Positions 51,561 through 59,141 of a stretch of 59,141 nt of DNA are shown here, in pieces. The stretch is from SURF-21 sp964510515 (GTDB taxonomy: Bacteria; Actinomycetota; Geothermincolia; Geothermincolales; RBG-13-55-18). The stretch covers positions 1 to 59,141 of the forward strand of contig CAZEAU010000016.1 of assembly GCA_964510515.1 (NCBI GenBank), given 5' to 3'. Position 1 is the first letter of the stretch, and every line of letters starts with the position of its first letter. Under the pieces are notes generated by a model that did not search any database, was not told the origin of the DNA, and saw only the letters and a list, made by a program, of their open reading frames with translations. Position numbers and translations under genes: made by a program.

Positions 51561-51629
51561 CGCCCGGCGGGGAGGCGGCGGGAAGGCGGCGGGGAGGCGG
51601 GCGCCCCCGGAAAAGGCAGGGGTCTTGAG

Positions 51630-52007
51630 ATGGATATGACGCCGCTGTTCGTATGCGGGAGGCTAAAGCCGGGGGAGAAGATGTTCAGGCATATCAGCCA
51701 TGCCGTGCGCGGCGCCGTGCCCGCGACCATCGGCGGCCGCCTCTACGACACCCCCTTCGGGTATCCGCTGCTGGTCGGGCCGGGCCGTGCGGAGGAGGCG
51801 CAGGTAAGCGGCGTGCTGCTTCTTCCCCGGGACGGCCTGTACGAGGAGATGCTGCACATCGTGGACGCCATCGAGGGGGAGGCGGGCTGCGAGAAGGGGG
51901 AGATGGAGGTCACGCTGGAGAGCGGGCGCAAATGCGTCGCCATCGTTTATTTCCACCGCGAGGCGCCGCCTTACGCTCGCCCCCTGTGCGGCACGGAATG
52001 GACGTGA
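51630..52007 (+). CDS. Gamma-glutamylcyclotransferase-like (AIG2/GGCT fold) protein
   Basis: A 125-residue GGCT-fold protein: FVCGRLKPGEKMFRHI at residues 7-22 (the family's YGxLxxG loop, here CGRLKPG), then GRLYDTPFGYPLLVGPG near 36 and a central GLYEEMLHIVDAIEGE segment, where Glu is at the catalytic position. It closes gamma-glutamyl or related amines to 5-oxoproline in known members; substrate here unknown. It lies 69 bases after the flavoprotein gene. Confidence 0.72.
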   Translation: MDMTPLFVCGRLKPGEKMFRHISHAVRGAVPATIGGRLYDTPFGYPLLVGPGRAEEAQVSGVLLLPRDGLYEEMLHIVDAIEGEAGCEKGEMEVTLESGRKCVAIVYFHREAPPYARPLCGTEWT

Positions 52008-52077
52008 TGGCCGCGGGGGAGGGAGCTCGCCGGCGCGCTCGCGGCCGCTCCCCGGCGTTGGAGGGCCCGGCCGCGCC

Positions 52078-53163
52078 TCATGGCTTGGCGCGCACGGTGA
52101 AGACGATGCTCGACGGCTCGGGGGAGTGCCATTCCACCTCGGCGTCCTTGCCCTCGGCGATCTCGAAGAGCGCGGCCATCTGGCCGGCCAGGAGGTGCTC
52201 GTTGTAGGGGTTTTCGACGGTGACCGAGAGGCCGTCGTAACCGTAGCGGTAATTCACGGGATTGCCCTGGCCGCGCAGGGGGAGGGTGGCCAGGGCGTTT
52301 TCGTAGATGCTCTCCCTCTCGCGGCGGGGGAGCACGCCGCTCCCGCCGCCGGATATGCCCAGCTCGTGCATGCGGCGGTGGGTATATTCCTTCTCGGCCT
52401 GGATGATGAGGGGGTAGATGTCGTCGCCCAGCTCCTTCTCCATCTCCCGGAAGACGACGGTGGGAACGAAGCCGTCCAGGAAGGCCAGCCTGGTGCCGCG
52501 GCGGTTGTCGGTGATGGTCCCTTCCTTCACGTTCCAGCGCATGTAGGCCAGCTCGCGCGGGGTGCCGCAGGCGCGGCAGCGAGGGCTGTGGTAGCGTCCG
52601 GGCCTGGTTTCGGGATAGACGATGTCGAGGCGCTGCGATATCTCCGGCCGGCTCGCGGCGGCCTGCACGCGGATGACGTCGTCGTCCCCCAACTTTTTCC
52701 ATGTATGCTCGTAGGGCTTTCTCTCCATGGCTTCGACGGCCCCCAGGATGATCGCGGCCATCAGGTCCCGGTTAAAGGGGTTGCGCACGAGGGCGTCACC
52801 GTATTTTCCCGGCTTATAGCTCAAGGACTGAGTGTAGGCCTGCCCGAGCCAGGTGGAGAGGCTGCAGAGGATGCGGATCGTGATGCGGCGGTTGAATCCC
52901 AGGCGCCCGATGCCGTAGGGAAACTTGCTGAGCTGCGAGCTGATGGTGCGCACCGCCGCGTTGCGCTGGGCCTCGAAGACGAGATGGGAGATGGGCAACC
53001 CCAGGCTTTCCTCGATGCGTCCAAAAAGGTGGGAGAGGAAGTCGGCTTCGATGATCACGATGCGGTAGTCCAGGTTGACCTTCATGGCGATGGTGCCGTC
53101 CTCGTTCCAGCGGATGAACTTGCTCAGCCAGTAGGGAAACCCGCATTCGCGGCATCTCTTCAT
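52078..53163 (-). CDS. Uncharacterised protein with two zinc-ribbon-led modules
   Basis: A 361-residue protein that appears to be an internal duplication. Each half starts with a C-x2-C (CRECGFP at residues 4-10; CRACGTP near 197), then a RWN-x-DG/EG-x-I strand (FIRWNEDGTIAMK; YMRWNVKEGTITDN), then an acidic helical segment (LSHLFGRIEESLG; VVFREMEKELGDD), and ends with an NPFNRDLMA or NPYNEHLLA motif. Only two cysteines per half are present, so zinc would need a dimer or both halves. The layout is faintly reminiscent of V4R-type sensors. I do not recognise the family. Confidence 0.6.
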   Translation of the reverse strand: MKRCRECGFPYWLSKFIRWNEDGTIAMKVNLDYRIVIIEADFLSHLFGRIEESLGLPISHLVFEAQRNAAVRTISSQLSKFPYGIGRLGFNRRITIRILCSLSTWLGQAYTQSLSYKPGKYGDALVRNPFNRDLMAAIILGAVEAMERKPYEHTWKKLGDDDVIRVQAAASRPEISQRLDIVYPETRPGRYHSPRCRACGTPRELAYMRWNVKEGTITDNRRGTRLAFLDGFVPTVVFREMEKELGDDIYPLIIQAEKEYTHRRMHELGISGGGSGVLPRRERESIYENALATLPLRGQGNPVNYRYGYDGLSVTVENPYNEHLLAGQMAALFEIAEGKDAEVEWHSPEPSSIVFTVRAKP

Positions 53164-53454
53164 ATTTATCCCGCCCTTCCATGCGCGTCATGCTCCACGC
53201 ATTGATTATTGTGCCTTGCACGCTGCTTTTTCAAGTCTCGCCGCTTTCCCGCCACCGGAATGCAAACCGGGACGGCCCGAGAGTCGGGGGGGCATCGCCG
53301 CGAAGGGGGGCCGCTCCGGGGACGCGTGGATACCTGCGGCGGGGGCGGGAACAGGGCATCAGGAGGCGCATGCGGGAAACGCGCGCGGCGTGCGGGCGGC
53401 ATCGGGCTGTCAGGAGCCGGATATGGGAGATGGAGGGGAGCGAGCCACATGGCC

Positions 53455-54420
53455 TCAACCCCTCGGGAGGGCGATGAGGAAGCTGATGCCGTGCTCGCCT
53501 ACGACCTCCAGCCGGAGGTCGCCGCCGATCTCCTCCGTCATGCCGCACGCCAGCCGGTACTGCATGCTGAGGGTCGCCGTTTCCCCCCCGCTGTCCGCGG
53601 GCGGCCATTCCCTTATGGCCGCGATCCTCTCCGCGCCGATGGAGGCATGGTGGCATCGCAGGTGCAGGGTCGCCCCGGAGTCCCTGGTCGAGCCCCAGGC
53701 GGAGACCATCCCCCCGCTCTCCGAACAGCGCACGCAGATATCCAGCAGGTTGTAGATGAGGTCGAAAAGGAGGGACGGGTCCCCCCGCAAGGGGGGAGCG
53801 CCGCGCATGAAGCGCACCGCGATCCGCACCTTCCGCTCGGCGTAGATGTCCTCGAGCATCGAGCTCGCCTCGGCGAGCATCTCCTCCAGCTCCAGCGCCT
53901 CCTTCGGCTTCCAGGCGATGCTCTCCGGCATCTCCAGTATGCGCGACAGGTAGTTGGCGATACCCACCAGCCTGGAGGAGGACACGTTCAGGTATTGCAT
54001 GAACTCCAGCTTGGATTCCTCTTCGAGCTTGTCCCAGTATTCGCGCAGCGTGAGGACGAAGCCCACGATAGAGGTGAGGGGGTGCTTGAGCTCGCGCACG
54101 GCGATGGCCATCATCCTCTTGGCCTCCTCGTTCCTGGCCAGAGAGGCCGCCAGCTCCCCGGCGGCCTCCACCTCCGCCCGGTAGCGCTCCACCAGCCGCT
54201 GGGCCCCCTCGCGGCGGTCCCGCTCGGCGCCCAGCAGGTAGCCGCCGAGCAGGCACAGGGGGAGGCTGAGCAGGACCAGGGCGGCGGTGGCGGGGAACTC
54301 CCCGGGGGGATCTCCCGGGGGCCGCGCGCTTGAGGCGCGGTGCAGGGCGAAGAAGAGCAGGCAGTAGGCGAGGGCGATCGCCGTGCCGTAAAGCGCGTAA
54401 CGGTATCTGAAGGTCTTCAC
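53455..54420 (-). CDS. Membrane histidine-kinase-like protein lacking the phosphoacceptor His
   Basis: A 321-residue protein with two N-terminal membrane helices (residues about 5-25 and 40-62), a coiled linker and a HisKA-like region (AIAVRELKHPLTSIVGFVLT). The position of the phosphoacceptor His (as in SHEIRHPL of the kinase at 27535) is Arg here. The ATPase domain keeps an N-box-like LIYNLLDICVRCSESGG but no DxGxG or GxGLG box is seen. It is probably a pseudokinase partner or adaptor. GTG 54420 is chosen because a membrane helix follows directly and GGGAGG lies ten bases upstream; a longer start is possible. Confidence 0.65.
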   Translation of the reverse strand: MKTFRYRYALYGTAIALAYCLLFFALHRASSARPPGDPPGEFPATAALVLLSLPLCLLGGYLLGAERDRREGAQRLVERYRAEVEAAGELAASLARNEEAKRMMAIAVRELKHPLTSIVGFVLTLREYWDKLEEESKLEFMQYLNVSSSRLVGIANYLSRILEMPESIAWKPKEALELEEMLAEASSMLEDIYAERKVRIAVRFMRGAPPLRGDPSLLFDLIYNLLDICVRCSESGGMVSAWGSTRDSGATLHLRCHHASIGAERIAAIREWPPADSGGETATLSMQYRLACGMTEEIGGDLRLEVVGEHGISFLIALPRG

Positions 54421-54560
54421 GCTCGCCGTGCCTCCCGGTACATGGCCATCCTCGTCCCCGGCTCGCCGCGGCCCCGCTTGCGGCCCCCTGTTCATTCTTC
54501 CCATCCGCATCTTTCCGCGCGCCCACCAACATTATAAGGTCTGTGCGTTATGAGGTCTGT

Positions 54561-54750
54561 GCGCGGGGCCGTCGTCCGTGCCGTCAGTGCGGGGGGAGCT
54601 GCGGGGCCGTGGAGATGGCGGGCGCGGGGCCGTGGAGATGGCGGGCATGGCGAGGCGGGGCCGTGGAGATGGCGGGCATGGCAAGGCGGGGCCGTGGACA
54701 TGGCGGGCGCGGGGCCGTCGTCCGTGCCGTCAGTGCAGGGGGAGCTGCGG
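54561..54750. repeat. 44-bp direct repeat flanking a GC-rich minisatellite
   Basis: A 44-mer starting GCGCGGGGCCGTCGTCCGTG occurs at 54561-54604 and at 54707-54750 with one mismatch. Between them GGGGCCGTGGAGATGGCGGG recurs at 54603, 54626, 54657 and 54688 (spacings 23, 31 and 31 bp). The second 44-mer contains the last codons and stop of the 54730-55323 gene, so the first is a duplicated gene end. No gene is supported in 54421-54729. Confidence 0.85.
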
Positions 54751-55323
54751 TGGGCTGACCCGGGTCTCCACCCCGACAAGCCTGCCCGCGCTGAAGAGGA
54801 GGGCGGCGCTCTCGTAAACGAATATGGCGTTCTCGGGCATCAGGCTGTCCTTCGCCTCCCGGGTGAGGAGGGGCTCGCCCAGCAGTGCGTCCGCCTCCTC
54901 GGGCGTCATCAGCGAGGTGAAGTCCTGGGGGCGCAGATCGGTGGGGGGGCGTGCGGACGCGCCCTCCTCCAGGGGCTCCTCCCCCGCGAGGCGGCCGTTG
55001 TCGAACTGCAGCGCCCTCTCGGTGGAGAAGTACGACCAGCGCTCGATGCGATCCCCGCTGTAGGGGTCGATGGAGATGAAGAAGTGGTCGGGATAGCCGG
55101 CCTCGGCCACCGTGCGGCCCTGTTCGGCCGAGAGTCCCTCTACGCGCTCGGTCTCCGTGCGCTGCCGGTAGGTGCTTGCGGGCTCCGCCTCCCGCCCCCC
55201 GCATCCGCCCAGCGTGCACGCCGCGATGAGAGCGGCGCAGAGCGCCCCGATGGCTGCGAGCCCGCGCCGGGGGCGGGGCGCGAGCGGGGTCGAGCGGCCG
55301 GGCGATCCTCTGACGCCATACAT
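54730..55323 (-). CDS. Hypothetical lipoprotein
   Basis: A 197-residue protein. An N-terminal positively charged stretch and hydrophobic helix lead to lipobox LGGC near residue 41. The mature part includes DHFFISIDPYSGDRIERWSY near residues 80-100 and MTPEEADALLGEPLL near 140, with no family I recognise. The long N-terminus (40 residues before the Cys) suggests the true start might be further downstream, but GGAGG nine bases before ATG 55323 supports the given one. Its 3' end overlaps a duplicated repeat. Confidence 0.6.
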   Translation of the reverse strand: MYGVRGSPGRSTPLAPRPRRGLAAIGALCAALIAACTLGGCGGREAEPASTYRQRTETERVEGLSAEQGRTVAEAGYPDHFFISIDPYSGDRIERWSYFSTERALQFDNGRLAGEEPLEEGASARPPTDLRPQDFTSLMTPEEADALLGEPLLTREAKDSLMPENAIFVYESAALLFSAGRLVGVETRVSPPQLPLH

Positions 55324-55586
55324 GGCATGCGGCCTCCGTGCGCGACGTGCGTGCTCTCCTGGGCTGTCTTTTCATCATAGCGGATTCGCCCCCTCCCCGC
55401 GCTCCGCGTCACGTGTGCCGGCGCCCTCGATGCCCCTCTGGGACAGGCGGCGAGGGGGTCGGGCCCCCGCACGGCGGATGAGGCGGCCGCCCCGGCCGTG
55501 TCCACCATGGCCTGTCCACCATGGCCTTGCTGAAGAGCCGATGGTATCCTGAGCTTATCGGCGGAGGACTTATCGGGGGAGTCAAA
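55324..55586. other. divergent intergenic region, 263 bp
   Basis: Between the lipoprotein gene and the Fe-S protein gene. A tandem GTCCACCATGGCCT motif occurs twice at 55499-55526. No gene is supported. Confidence 0.35.
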
Positions 55587-56492
55587 ATGAGGAGTTCGAC
55601 CAGGGCCCTCGTCTCCAAACACGGCTGGAGGGTCGACAGGGCGGTCCATAACTACGTCTATTTTGCCTTCTACGCCCCCTACGTACGGGTCCTCACCTTC
55701 ATGGTCGACAGGATCGCGCCCCGGCTCATCAGGTTCAAGCCCTCCCGTTTCATCTTCCGCATGATGGCCAACCGCGTCCACTCCAAGATACTCTCAGGCG
55801 ACAACGTCTCCAAGGTGCTGGAGCTGAAGGAGGACGTCAGCGCGCTCACGGACAAGAACAGGGCCATTGCGCCCTGGCCCTACGCTTACAAGATCCTGCT
55901 GGAGAACCCGGAGTACATAGCGGTCATGGACTGCCCGTGCAAGAAGGCGGTGAACGTGAAGGAACCGGAGATACTCAACTCTTGTTTCTGCGTGGGCAAG
56001 GAGACGACCGAGTTCTGGCTGGACCGCTGCAGGGAGAAATATAATGCCAGGCGCGTGACCCAGGAGGAAGCCCTGGACATGATACGGGGCTTTCGCAAAC
56101 GCGGCTATATAACCCAGATCTTCTTCAAGGTCGCGACCGGTGGCAACACCGGGCTCATCTGCAACTGCCGCATGGACGACTGTGCTTCCCTGCGGGCCCA
56201 CCGGCTCGTCAAACAGTCGGGCGCCCCGGGCATACGGTTGATCGCGGAATCGGGGTACGCGGCGAGGCACGACGCCTCCAGGTGCGTTGCCTGCGGTGCC
56301 TGCGTGAGGATATGCATGTTCGGCGCCGTGGAGTCCCGGGACGGAAAGCGTACCGGTTACCGGCGGGAGGACTGCATGGGCTGCGGCCTCTGCGTGGAGC
56401 ACTGCCCGCAGGGAGCGCTGGAGCTCTACCGCGACATGGGGGGACTGGTTCCCCTCGACCTGGACATCGTACGCGAGGAATACCTGCCCTGA
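55587..56492 (+). CDS. Iron-sulfur protein with C-terminal 2x[4Fe-4S] ferredoxin domain
   Basis: A 301-residue protein. The first 100 residues are basic and aromatic, perhaps membrane-associated. The middle contains cysteine clusters VMDCPCKKAVN, SCFCVG and CNCRMDDC, likely binding a further cluster. The C-terminus is a classical ferredoxin domain: CVACGACVRICMFGAV and CMGCGLCVEHCPQGALEL. Such proteins are electron carriers or components of anaerobic oxidoreductases. ATG 55587 is preferred because GGGGGAGTCAAA lies directly upstream, while earlier in-frame starts have no ribosome-binding site. Confidence 0.8.
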   Translation: MRSSTRALVSKHGWRVDRAVHNYVYFAFYAPYVRVLTFMVDRIAPRLIRFKPSRFIFRMMANRVHSKILSGDNVSKVLELKEDVSALTDKNRAIAPWPYAYKILLENPEYIAVMDCPCKKAVNVKEPEILNSCFCVGKETTEFWLDRCREKYNARRVTQEEALDMIRGFRKRGYITQIFFKVATGGNTGLICNCRMDDCASLRAHRLVKQSGAPGIRLIAESGYAARHDASRCVACGACVRICMFGAVESRDGKRTGYRREDCMGCGLCVEHCPQGALELYRDMGGLVPLDLDIVREEYLP

Positions 56493-56513
56493 AGCTCAGG
56501 CTCCCGCCTCCAT

Positions 56514-56600
56514 GTTGCCCCCCGCCGCGCAAGGTGCATCAGCCCGCCGTCTCCAGGCAAAACCCGCAACGCGAGTTGCCCCCCGCCGCGCAAGGTGCAT
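56514..56600. repeat. 26-bp direct repeat before the DUF3160 gene
   Basis: An identical 26-mer starting GTTGCCCCCCGCCGCGCAAG occurs at 56514-56539 and 56575-56600. Confidence 0.85.
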
Positions 56601-56609
56601 TAATATATG

Positions 56610-56654
56610 GGCTGTCGAGGCTGTCGAGGCTGTCGAGGCTGTCGAGGCTGTCGA
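56610..56654. repeat. five perfect 9-bp tandem repeats (GGCTGTCGA)
   Basis: GGCTGTCGA is repeated five times without error, ending 29 bases before the start codon of the DUF3160 lipoprotein gene and just upstream of its ribosome-binding site. Copy number of such arrays can vary by slippage. Confidence 0.9.
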
Positions 56655-56683
56655 GATGAGCCCGCGGGCAAGGAGGGAGCGCG

Positions 56684-58783
56684 TTGCGAAAAGGAGTGCT
56701 GATGGCGGCGGCCGTCGCCCTTGTGCTTTCATCGTTGCTTGCGCCGGTGGGCTGCGGCGGGGGAGCCGGGGGGGCGATAAGGGAGGTCGAACTGGGCAAG
56801 GCGCAGCTGCGGGACGACTTCGCCCTCTATTATCCCGTCACCGCGTCCGTCGCGCCCGCCGTCCCCGCCTACGCGGTGAACATGGACCTCTCCAACGTGG
56901 TGGGGGCGGGGGCGGCGGCCTTGCCCCCGGAGGCGACGCGCGCCCTGGCGACCCAGGGGTTCGTCGTCCTTGCGGGGGAAAGCGCCTCCATGGAGGAGGT
57001 TTACGCGCATGCACGCCTGCCGGTGTTCGTGACCGTGGACGCGCTCATGCATCTTTTCGACCGCATGTGCGCATGCGCGCTGGGGGACATCGAGGACAGG
57101 CACCTGGCCGCGGACCTCGAGGCCCTGGTGCTGTCGCTGCACGATACCACCTTGCGCATGTGCGAGGGCAGCGGGGGGGCGGTACGGGAGGCGGCCCTCG
57201 CCAACGCCGCTTTCCTCGGCGTGGCGGCGCGCCTGCTGGGGGCGGAGGTCGCCATCCCGCGCGAGGTCGAGGGGGCGGTCGAAGAGGAGCTATCCCTGGT
57301 AGCGGCGCACTCCGGCGTGGCCCCCTCGCCCCTTTTCGCATACGCGCAGGACTACCGCATCTACGACCCGCGTGGGCGCGGCGGCGGAGCGGCGGACTAT
57401 TTCAAGGCTATGACTTGGCTCGGCGCCGGGGAGTTCTTCCTCCGGCCCGGCACGGCTCCCGGCAGCATTGCCGCGGGACGGGGCATGACCCGCCAGGCGC
57501 TGCTCCTGGTGGGGGCGCTGCACGCGTCCTCATGGGAGGGGAGGCCGGCGCATGTTCTGTGGGACCGCATCTATCACCCCACCGCGTTCATCGCCGGACG
57601 GAAGGCCGACCTCGACGCCGCCGCCTATACCCGGCTAGCGCGCGAGGTCCTGGGGGACAGCTTCCCCCTGAGCCGCCTGGGCGACGACGCCCTCATGGAC
57701 GACTTCATCGCGCGAGCCCTCGCCGAGCGCAGGCCGCGCATCTCGTCGCTGACGGGGGGGGATTTCCGCGGCGACGAAGCGGAGGCCTCCTTCCGCCTCT
57801 TCCCGCAGGCGCACAGGCCCGACGACCACGTCTTCGAGCAGCTGGTCGCGCCCCTGGTGGAGGAGAGGTATATGCCGCGGGGCCTGGACGTGCCGGCCGC
57901 CCTGGGGTCGGCGCGGGCCCTTGAGGTTCTGGACCAGTTCTATGAGGAGAAGGCCCACGAGGGCTACGAGGAGCAGATGAACGCCCTGCGCAAGCTTTTC
58001 AAGGGCGTCGACCCCAGGCAGCTCCACTCCAACACTTACTGGGCCCGCCTGGATGCCCTCCTTCCGCTGCTCAAAGCTTACGGCGATGGCGAGGGCTATC
58101 CCGGGTTCATGATCTCTCCGGCCTGGCAGGACCGCTGCACCTATGCGTTCCTGGGCTCCTGGGCGGAGCTGCGCCGTGACGATGCCGCCCTCGCCAGCGC
58201 GGTGGGCGGCGCGCAGCCCGCCCCGGAGCGGGCGGCGGGGGCGCAGGGATACGTGGAGCCCTGCCCCGAGGCCTTCGCCCGCCTGGCCGCAGCGGCGGAC
58301 ACGATGAGGAGAGGCCTGGAGGAGCGCGACCTCGTCGCGGAGCCGTTGCGGCGGCGCTTGGAGGAACTGCATTCGCTGCTGCTCGCCCTCGTGGGGATGG
58401 CAGAGAAAGAGCTGCGCGGCGAGGCCTTGAGCGCGGAGGAGTACGAGGCCCTGGCCGGCTTCGGCGAGACCATGCGCCGTCTTCTCTCCCCCCTGGAGGG
58501 AGGGGACGAGGAAGCGCAGGGGGAGGGCGCGCTCCCCTTTGCGACCAGCGTTTACAGCGGCGGCGACTACGGCGAGACCCTGCAGGCGGCGTCGGGCAGG
58601 CCCGCCGTCTATTACGTCATCGTCCCGCTGGAGGGCAGGCCTACCCTCACCGTGGGCGCCGGATACTCCTATTACGAGTTTGTCAGGCCCGAGGACAGCC
58701 CCCTATCCAGCGAGGCCTGGAGGCAGAAAGTGGAAGCGGGCACGCTCCCCGAAAACCCCGCCTGGTCATCCTCCTTCCTCTGA
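56684..58783 (+). CDS. DUF3160 family lipoprotein
   Basis: A 699-residue exported lipoprotein (lipobox PVGC near residue 24). The body is alpha-helical and matches the DUF3160 pattern: FVTVDALMHLFDRMCACAL near residue 115, FKAMTWLGAGEFFL near 243, IYHPTAFIAGRKADLD near 300, QAHRPDDHVFEQLVAPLV, LHSNTYWARLDALLPLL near 447, and a C-terminal YYVIVPLEGRPTLTVGAGYS. Function of the family is unknown. TTG 56684 is chosen because it gives a signal peptide with a basic start (MRKG) and AAGGAGGGAGCGCG precedes it; ATG 56702 lacks basic residues. The stop codon overlaps a MITE-like element. Confidence 0.78.
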   Translation: MRKGVLMAAAVALVLSSLLAPVGCGGGAGGAIREVELGKAQLRDDFALYYPVTASVAPAVPAYAVNMDLSNVVGAGAAALPPEATRALATQGFVVLAGESASMEEVYAHARLPVFVTVDALMHLFDRMCACALGDIEDRHLAADLEALVLSLHDTTLRMCEGSGGAVREAALANAAFLGVAARLLGAEVAIPREVEGAVEEELSLVAAHSGVAPSPLFAYAQDYRIYDPRGRGGGAADYFKAMTWLGAGEFFLRPGTAPGSIAAGRGMTRQALLLVGALHASSWEGRPAHVLWDRIYHPTAFIAGRKADLDAAAYTRLAREVLGDSFPLSRLGDDALMDDFIARALAERRPRISSLTGGDFRGDEAEASFRLFPQAHRPDDHVFEQLVAPLVEERYMPRGLDVPAALGSARALEVLDQFYEEKAHEGYEEQMNALRKLFKGVDPRQLHSNTYWARLDALLPLLKAYGDGEGYPGFMISPAWQDRCTYAFLGSWAELRRDDAALASAVGGAQPAPERAAGAQGYVEPCPEAFARLAAAADTMRRGLEERDLVAEPLRRRLEELHSLLLALVGMAEKELRGEALSAEEYEALAGFGETMRRLLSPLEGGDEEAQGEGALPFATSVYSGGDYGETLQAASGRPAVYYVIVPLEGRPTLTVGAGYSYYEFVRPEDSPLSSEAWRQKVEAGTLPENPAWSSSFL

Positions 58784-58913
58784 TGGGGTCAGGTCTTGTT
58801 CTTTGCCTGCTCTGGTAGAAATGCCATAATATGTAAGAATAGACGTCGCTGACCAGGCTTTATAGAGCTTGGACTGCTTAAGGTATTCTCCTTCCGCAAG
58901 ACCTGACCCCATC
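58782..58913. mobile_element. 132-bp MITE-like element with perfect 17-bp terminal inverted repeats
   Basis: GATGGGGTCAGGTCTTG (58782-58798) and its exact complement CAAGACCTGACCCCATC (58897-58913) bound 98 bases of AT-richer sequence without a gene. GGGGTCAGG-type ends are seen in REP/IS200-like non-autonomous elements (recalled, not searched). Its left end coincides with the stop codon of the DUF3160 gene (TGA at 58781-58783). Confidence 0.7.
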
Positions 58914-58922
58914 CGGGCGCCG

Positions 58923-59141
58923 CGCCTCATGTTTCCGGCTTGTGCCTCGACCTCGCGCCGCGCTCTCATGTCTCGATCTCATGCAGCGCCTCATGTTTCC
59001 GACTCACGCCCCGACCTCGCGCCGCGCTCTCATGTCTCGATCTCATGCAGCGCCTCAAGTCTCCGACTCGCGCCCCGACCTCTCGCCGCGCTCTCATGTC
59101 TCGATCTCATGCAGCGCCTCATGTTTCCGACTCACGCCCCG
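58923..59141. repeat. 64-bp tandem repeat, running off the window end
   Basis: Units beginning CGCCTC start at 58923, 58987, 59051 and 59115 (exact 64-bp period); the fourth is cut by the window end. CTCATG recurs within each unit. There is no gene. The period equals that of the unrelated array at 3205-3376. Confidence 0.9.

Noticed and set aside
58923..59141. Tandem array as a CRISPR
   Set aside because: The 64-bp units are nearly identical throughout, with no unique spacers and no cas genes nearby.

Overview
The window is GC-rich chromosomal DNA, probably from an anaerobic actinobacterium-like lineage, perhaps an uncultured one. Supporting signs are a DivIVA protein, a type A RNase P RNA, a MerR/BldC-like small DNA-binding protein, a HU protein, abundant GTG and TTG starts, several consensus -10 boxes seven bases before a start codon (leaderless mRNAs), secreted tungstate/molybdate proteins and a selenoprotein. 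This placement is inference: no rRNA or other phylogenetic marker is present.

Region 1 (0-7.3 kb) is a tungsten/molybdenum-flavoured cluster. A large secreted protein with two sulfite-oxidase-type folds is divergent from an operon of two more proteins with that fold, a TupA-like tungstate-binding lipoprotein and a Mop/TOBE protein. Both divergent genes are preceded by copies of the same 99-nt RNA motif. The copies are 58/83 identical inside the closing stem and show compensatory base changes in their helices. One copy is followed by an intrinsic terminator; the other encloses the ribosome-binding site of its gene. This is the strongest candidate in the window for an undescribed, or divergent Moco/Tuco-type, regulatory system. 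An RRM protein gene with its own promoter and an attenuator-like terminator follows.

Region 2 (7.4-22.2 kb) is mostly metabolic and housekeeping: hemerythrin-like and DUF488 genes, two acyl-CoA synthetase-type genes (AMP-forming, and the alpha half of an ADP-forming enzyme), an SCP2 protein, a small HTH regulator whose promoter carries 10-bp-phased repeats, an amidohydrolase, the RNase P RNA gene, an alpha/alpha-barrel glycosidase, a ketopantoate reductase family enzyme, a thioesterase and DivIVA.

Region 3 (22.7-34.9 kb) holds a 1,465-residue HEAT-repeat protein with an acidic Pro/Glu/Val linker, a very large multi-GAF histidine kinase, a metallophosphoesterase, a cupin, a uroporphyrinogen-decarboxylase/MtaA-type protein, and a peroxiredoxin whose peroxidatic cysteine codon is an in-frame TGA followed by a bacterial-SECIS-like hairpin (selenocysteine).

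Region 4 (about 35-45.8 kb) has visibly lower GC and looks acquired. It contains a minus-strand catabolic operon (two-subunit CoA-transferase, two SDRs, a 4-hydroxybutyryl-CoA-dehydratase family enzyme with intact Fe-S ligands, a zinc alcohol dehydrogenase and an AHL-lactonase-like hydrolase). A C_GCAxxG_C_C redox protein lies downstream and a two-component system upstream. A coherent reading is lactone/4-hydroxyacid use.

Region 5 (46-59 kb) returns to high GC: tRNA-Lys(CUU), HU, a second HEAT-repeat protein, a phosphoesterase, lipoproteins, an alkyl-DHAP-synthase-like flavoprotein, an unknown two-module zinc-ribbon protein, a histidine-kinase-like protein lacking its phosphoacceptor His, a ferredoxin-type Fe-S protein and a DUF3160 lipoprotein. 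Intergenic DNA here and at 3.2 and 8.5 kb is rich in tandem and direct repeats. A 132-bp MITE-like element with perfect 17-bp inverted ends sits on the stop codon of the DUF3160 gene.
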